DNA of 10,714 nucleotides from contig CAMLLE010000049.1 of NCBI GenBank assembly GCA_946480555.1, positions 1-10,714 of the forward strand, given 5' to 3'. A program made the position numbers and the translations under genes. How positions within the stretch are numbered: the stretch's first letter is position 1; the number at the start of each line of letters is the position of its first letter. Below are positions 7,315 through 10,714 of the stretch, piece after piece. The notes under the pieces were generated by a model. It did not search any database, was not told where the DNA came from, and saw nothing but the letters and a program-made list of their open reading frames with translations. Source of the DNA: an uncultured Verrucomicrobia subdivision 3 bacterium (GTDB taxonomy: Bacteria; Verrucomicrobiota; Verrucomicrobiae; Limisphaerales; CAMLLE01).

Positions 7315-7329
7315 GCGTCGAGCTGACGC
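7315..7329. repeat. Small GC-rich hairpin after waaA
   Basis: GCGTC (7315-7319) and GACGC (7325-7329) are exact reverse complements around a five-base loop. A direct repeat GTCGAGC (7308-7314 and 7317-7323) overlaps it. No T-run follows, so intrinsic termination is unlikely. It could be a weak attenuating structure between waaA and lpxK. Confidence 0.3.
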
Positions 7330-7341
7330 TGGAAGCTGGGT

Positions 7342-7362
7342 GTTGAGTGTTCATTGTTGAAT
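7342..7362. repeat. Three tandem heptamers (GTTGAGT, GTTCATT, GTTGAAT)
   Basis: Three adjacent seven-base units share the GTT start and a closing T. They sit in the 166-base gap between waaA and the preferred lpxK start. The surrounding gap is visibly less GC-rich than the genes. The origin may be slippage; no function is evident. Confidence 0.5.
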
Positions 7363-7437
7363 CTTCAAGGCCTTTCGTTCCTTCCCATCTGAGTGGCGTC
7401 TTGCCCCGCACTTTGCGCGCAGGCAAACTCACCCGAC

Positions 7438-8610
7438 ATGCGCGAAACCTGGCGTGAATGGACGGAAGCGGTCGAAACGTTCGTCCTGGAAGTCATCTTC
7501 GAAGAGCGGCGTGGCACCATGGCCTCGCTGGTTCGCGGCACGCTGTACACACTCTCCAAGGTCTTCACGGTCGCAGTCAAAGCACGGCGGTTTCTATACA
7601 ACGTTCGCATTCTCCGCGATTCGACACTCGGCGTTCAGGTCATTGCGATTGGCAACCTGACGGTCGGCGGCACGGGTAAAACACCGGTTGTCGAGAAGTT
7701 CGCCCGCGAGTTGCGTGACCAGGGCCGGAACGTTGCGATTCTCTCCCGCGGCTATCGTTCGCGGCCAAAGCCCATTCATGAGCGATTATTGAACAAGATT
7801 CTTCTCCGCGAAGACACGACGCCGCCGCGCATCGTCTCTGATGGCAAGTCGCTGTTGCTGGATTCGGAGACCGCGGGCGACGAACCCTACATGCTCGCAT
7901 CGAATCTGAAGGACGTCGTTGTGCTCGTGGACAAGGACCGCGTGAAGGCGGGCCGCTACGCGATCGAGAAATTCGGCTGCGACACGCTGCTGCTCGATGA
8001 CGGTTTTCAGTATTGGAAGCTGCGCGGGCGGCGGCAGGACATCGTGCTGATCGATTGCCAGCAGCCGTTCGGGAATGAGCGCCTGTTGCCGCGCGGCACA
8101 TTGCGCGAACCGCCTTCTCATCTTGCCCGCGCCAGCACGATTTTCATCACCAAGAGCGACGGCAAAACCGCGGAGTTGCGCAAGCGTATCGCTGAGCTCA
8201 ACCGCACCGCCGGCATCATTGAGTGCGTTCACGCCCCGCTTTATCTTGAGGATGTTTTCACGGGCACGCAGGTGGACATCAATTTCATCAAGGGCCGCAA
8301 GGTGGCTTCACTCAGCGGCATTGCGCAGCCGGAAAGCTTCGAGCAAAGCCTGGTGAAGCTTGGCGCGGAGCTGGTTTACTCGAAACGCTTCGCCGATCAC
8401 CATCGCTTCAGCCAGCAGGAAATCATCAACGCCATCAACCGCAGCAAGAAGCGCCAGGCCGAAGTCATCATCACCACGCAAAAGGACGCCGTTCGGTTTC
8501 CAAAGATCGATCGGCGCGATCTTCCATTCTACTTCATGCGCGTCGAAATCAAGATCGTGGCTGGCGCCGATGACTTTCGCGACTGCGTCCGGCGCATTTG
8601 TTTTCGCTGA
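7438..8610 (+). CDS. lpxK: Tetraacyldisaccharide 4'-kinase LpxK
   Basis: From this ATG the product is 390 residues (E. coli LpxK: 328). It phosphorylates the 4'-position of the lipid A disaccharide, using ATP, at the inner membrane. The N-terminal part contains a hydrophobic/amphipathic helix region before the P-loop. Motifs: [20 protein letters not shown] (P-loop 77-82), [15 protein letters not shown] (Asp148, probably the catalytic acid known from Aquifex LpxK), [12 protein letters not shown] (Asp187-Asp188), [21 protein letters not shown] (His321/His322) and TTQKDAVRF. The same frame also opens at a GTG at 7393, adding 15 residues (405 in all). I prefer the ATG because the extra residues (ASCPALCAQANSPD) do not resemble the family start and [13 protein letters not shown] does. 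Neither start has a good Shine-Dalgarno. The stop TGA overlaps the next start by one base (TGATG), implying translational coupling. Confidence 0.92.
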   Translation: MRETWREWTEAVETFVLEVIFEERRGTMASLVRGTLYTLSKVFTVAVKARRFLYNVRILRDSTLGVQVIAIGNLTVGGTGKTPVVEKFARELRDQGRNVAILSRGYRSRPKPIHERLLNKILLREDTTPPRIVSDGKSLLLDSETAGDEPYMLASNLKDVVVLVDKDRVKAGRYAIEKFGCDTLLLDDGFQYWKLRGRRQDIVLIDCQQPFGNERLLPRGTLREPPSHLARASTIFITKSDGKTAELRKRIAELNRTAGIIECVHAPLYLEDVFTGTQVDINFIKGRKVASLSGIAQPESFEQSLVKLGAELVYSKRFADHHRFSQQEIINAINRSKKRQAEVIITTQKDAVRFPKIDRRDLPFYFMRVEIKIVAGADDFRDCVRRICFR

Positions 8611-9548
8611 TGGACCAGCTGTTTTACTTTGCGGGCCGCGCTTTCGTTGCATTGATCCAGATGCTGCCGCTGAGAAGCGTGGCATGGATCGGCCGGTTCT
8701 GCGGCGGGCTGGCGTACTGGCTGGATGTTCCACACCGGAAAGTCGCCGTGGCAAACATGGTCGCAGCGTTTCCCGAGAAGACACAGGGCGAAATCCGCGC
8801 ATTGGCCCGGGAAAACTTTCGCCGAATTGGTGAGAATTATCTGAGCGCAGTTCGCACCGCGAGAATGTCCTTCGAACAATTGCGGCCATACCTGGAACTG
8901 CCCCAAGATTTGGAGGCAGTCACCAAGGTCATGACCGGGCGGAAATGCAATGCCATCTGCGCAATCGGCCATTTTGGGAATTTCGAACTCTACGCGCGCC
9001 TCGGTCAAGATGTGCCCGGCCTGCGCCGTGCCACCACCTACCGCAGCCTTCCGCAACGCGGGCTTAATCGCGTGCTGCTGCTCTTGCGAGAAAAATCTGG
9101 CTGCCTGTTTTTCGAACGTCGCACCGAAAGTGAACAATTGCGCGCCGCGATGAACGAGCCCAACCTGTTGCTCGGTTTGCTTTCCGATCAGCACGCCGGC
9201 CGCAGCGGAGTCTGGCTGCCGTTTTTGGGGCGCGAATGCTCCACAACTGCTGCGCCGGCTTTGTTTGCCTTGCGTTACGAATGTGCCCTCTTCACCGCCG
9301 TTTGTTATCGCACCGGTCTTGCGCGATGGCGGATCGAAGTCGGACCGGAAATCCCGACGCACGACGTTGGCAAGGCGCGTTCGACCGAGGCCATCATGGC
9401 TGACGTGAACCGTGCGTTGGAAGCAGCGGTGCGGCGCGATCCAGCGAACTGGTTTTGGGTGCATAACCGCTGGAAACCGCCGAAACGTGGCCCGCGAAAA
9501 ATCCGCGCAGCCGTCTTCGCGGCAGAACGGGCAGCGAACAAGAAATGA
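8610..9548 (+). CDS. Lipid A late acyltransferase, LpxL/HtrB family
   Basis: Encodes 312 residues (E. coli LpxL: 306). The family adds a secondary fatty acyl chain from acyl-ACP to Kdo-lipid A at the inner membrane. An N-terminal hydrophobic segment (about 3-35) anchors the protein. The catalytic H-x4-D/E motif is IGHFGNFELYAR, with His121 and Glu126. Other family features are LLGLLSDQHAG, VWLPFLGREC with TTAAPALFAL, and the C-terminal NWFWVHNRWK. The ATG overlaps the lpxK stop by one base. A TTG twelve bases upstream (8598) would add four residues but is less likely. Whether it acts as LpxL, LpxM or another member, and which chain length it uses, cannot be read from sequence. It is the only late acyltransferase in this window. 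Confidence 0.92.
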   Translation: MDQLFYFAGRAFVALIQMLPLRSVAWIGRFCGGLAYWLDVPHRKVAVANMVAAFPEKTQGEIRALARENFRRIGENYLSAVRTARMSFEQLRPYLELPQDLEAVTKVMTGRKCNAICAIGHFGNFELYARLGQDVPGLRRATTYRSLPQRGLNRVLLLLREKSGCLFFERRTESEQLRAAMNEPNLLLGLLSDQHAGRSGVWLPFLGRECSTTAAPALFALRYECALFTAVCYRTGLARWRIEVGPEIPTHDVGKARSTEAIMADVNRALEAAVRRDPANWFWVHNRWKPPKRGPRKIRAAVFAAERAANKK

Positions 9549-10669
9549 ACGGAAACCAAAGATCGTTCAATTCCGAGGCTCCGCGGCGAATCCTTGTCCG
9601 CGGCGTGAACTGGCTGGGCGACGCAGTGATGACCACGCCGGCGCTGCTGCGTTTGCGCGAACGCTTCCCTGCGTCGCAAATCACGATTCTCGTTCCGGAG
9701 AAGCTCCGTGAGTTGTGGCTGAATCATCCGGCAGTGGACCGGATGATGAGTTTTGGAGCCGACGAAGGCTTGTTGCGGCTCGGCCGGAGATTGCGCGCTG
9801 AGAAGTTTGACCTCGCCCTGGTCCTGCCGAATTCGCCGCGCTCCGCGATCGAAGTGTGGCTGGCGGCAATTCCAGTTCGCATCGGACATGCCCGATCATT
9901 GCGAAGCTGGTTCCTGACACATCCGATTCCACCACATCCTTCCGCAATGCGAATGCGGAAGCGCACTCCGGAAGAAGTTCGCGCGCTGGTGGCCACAGAT
10001 CCCAATGGCGCTCGCGAATCGTTTCCGTCGGCGCGACATCAGATTCACGATTACCTGCATCTTGTTGCGGCGCTTGGCGCGGTGGCGGAGCCGTTGCCGC
10101 CCGTATTGGCGTCGACTGACATCGAGATGGAGAATGCCAGGCAGAAGTTTGCGCTGCATTCTGAGGCGCCGTTGTTCGCCTTGAATGCTGGCGCGGAATA
10201 TGGGCCCGCCAAACGATGGCCAAAGGAACGTTTCATTGCGGCGGCAAAACAGATTCAGAAACGAACGAATTGTCATTGGTTGGTATTGGGCGGAAATGCC
10301 GACGTGCCGCTTGCGATGGAGATTTCGTCCGCGCTCGGCTGCGCGGCAACCGCGCTGGCGGGCAAGACTTCGCTCCGCGAGTTGTGCGCGATTCTGAAAC
10401 TCTCGCGTATATTGCTCACGAATGACACGGGCCCGATGCACGTAGCTGCTGCGCTTGGCACACCGGTCGTGGTGCCATTTGGCAGCACTTCACCGGAACT
10501 CACCGGTCCAGGTTTGCCGGGCGATACGCGTCATCAGTTGATTCGCGGCCAGGCACCGTGCTCCCCGTGTTTTCTGCGCGAATGCCCGATCGACTTTCGG
10601 TGCATGAACAGCATCGCTGTTGAGGACGTGGTGCAGGCGGTTCTGTCAGCGGGTAAGCAGGCTGGCTGA
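9545..10669 (+). CDS. waaF: ADP-heptose:LPS heptosyltransferase (WaaF/RfaF type, GT9)
   Basis: Encodes 374 residues (E. coli WaaF: 348). The family moves L-glycero-D-manno-heptose from ADP-heptose to the LPS inner core in the cytoplasm. Evidence: RILVRGVNWLGDAVMTTPAL with Asp26 in the position of the WaaC catalytic Asp13; a typical first Rossmann domain through residue about 170; LNAGAEYGPAKRWPKERF; LVLGGNADVPLA; and the nucleotide-sugar site LLTNDTGPMHVAAALGTP (Asp294, His299). Near the end four cysteines (339, 342, 347, 353) form a C-x2-C-x4-C-x5-C cluster in CSPCFLRECPIDFRCM, which I associate with this subfamily. The RGxNWLGDAVM form favours heptosyltransferase II over I, though the acceptor is inferred. 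The first 13 residues are a short non-conserved leader. The ATG overlaps the previous stop in an ATGA, so it is translationally coupled. Confidence 0.92.
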   Translation: MNGNQRSFNSEAPRRILVRGVNWLGDAVMTTPALLRLRERFPASQITILVPEKLRELWLNHPAVDRMMSFGADEGLLRLGRRLRAEKFDLALVLPNSPRSAIEVWLAAIPVRIGHARSLRSWFLTHPIPPHPSAMRMRKRTPEEVRALVATDPNGARESFPSARHQIHDYLHLVAALGAVAEPLPPVLASTDIEMENARQKFALHSEAPLFALNAGAEYGPAKRWPKERFIAAAKQIQKRTNCHWLVLGGNADVPLAMEISSALGCAATALAGKTSLRELCAILKLSRILLTNDTGPMHVAAALGTPVVVPFGSTSPELTGPGLPGDTRHQLIRGQAPCSPCFLRECPIDFRCMNSIAVEDVVQAVLSAGKQAG

Positions 10670-10714
10670 ACTTGGGGTGAGTTTGCGGGATGCGCCGCCA
10701 AGGGAAGGTCAGAG
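10670..10714 (+). other. Window end: possible start of a following gene
   Basis: Forty-five bases follow waaF. Two forward frames stay open to the edge: one from a GTG at 10677 (VSLRDAPPREGQ) and one from an ATG at 10690 (MRRQGKVR). Both are too short to choose between or to identify. Confidence 0.2.

Noticed and set aside
7315..7329. Hairpin after waaA as an intrinsic terminator
   Set aside because: Only five base pairs and no T-tract; it would also cut the envelope cluster in two.
8598..8609. TTG start for the acyltransferase
   Set aside because: The ATG at 8610 overlaps the lpxK stop in the common TGATG arrangement and gives the usual family length.
8529..9464. 311-codon open frame on the minus strand
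   Set aside because: Antisense to the late acyltransferase; no motif and no start signal.
1..10714. CRISPR array, tRNA, rRNA, transposase, integrase or attachment site
   Set aside because: I looked on both strands and saw no spaced direct repeats, tRNA-like cloverleaf with CCA-end context, or mobile-element protein. Genes fill almost the whole window.

Overview
The window is a compact stretch of ordinary chromosomal DNA from a Gram-negative bacterium. It carries seven complete protein genes, no RNA genes, and no sign of mobile DNA. The best guess for the host is a member of Verrucomicrobiota (Pedosphaera/Limisphaera-like). Three things point there: a GreA-type elongation factor carried at the end of a very long protein, an arrangement also known from Chlamydiae; a TPR glycosyltransferase-like membrane protein of a type common in that phylum; and the style of the lipid A genes. 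This placement rests on recognition of protein families, not on a database search.

Left part (1-3758): a short lipoprotein gene (1-405) runs toward rsmB (417-1820, minus strand), the 16S rRNA m5C methyltransferase. RsmB is divergent from a 628-residue Gre-domain protein (1872-3758). The 51-base gap between the two start codons holds a perfect small hairpin and -10-like hexamers on both strands.

Middle (3759-5942): a 130-base gap leads into a 660-residue polytopic membrane protein with C-terminal TPR repeats (3889-5871). It resembles the TMTC/GT-C glycosyltransferase-like family.

Right part (5943-10669): an envelope cluster in pathway order, waaA (Kdo transferase), lpxK (lipid A 4'-kinase), an LpxL/HtrB-type late acyltransferase and waaF (ADP-heptose:LPS heptosyltransferase). 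The last three are joined by 1-base and 4-base overlaps, so they are almost certainly co-translated. Together they finish lipid A: 4'-phosphorylation, Kdo addition, secondary acylation, then heptose addition to the inner core. The upstream TPR glycosyltransferase-like gene points the same way and may belong to the same envelope programme, but a 71-base gap separates it.

Nothing here looks like a defence, mobile or wholly new system. The points most worth a second look are the Glu-to-Gln change at the presumed catalytic base of WaaA, the long Gre fusion with a CarD/Tudor-like N-terminus, and short heptameric tandem repeats in the waaA-lpxK gap.
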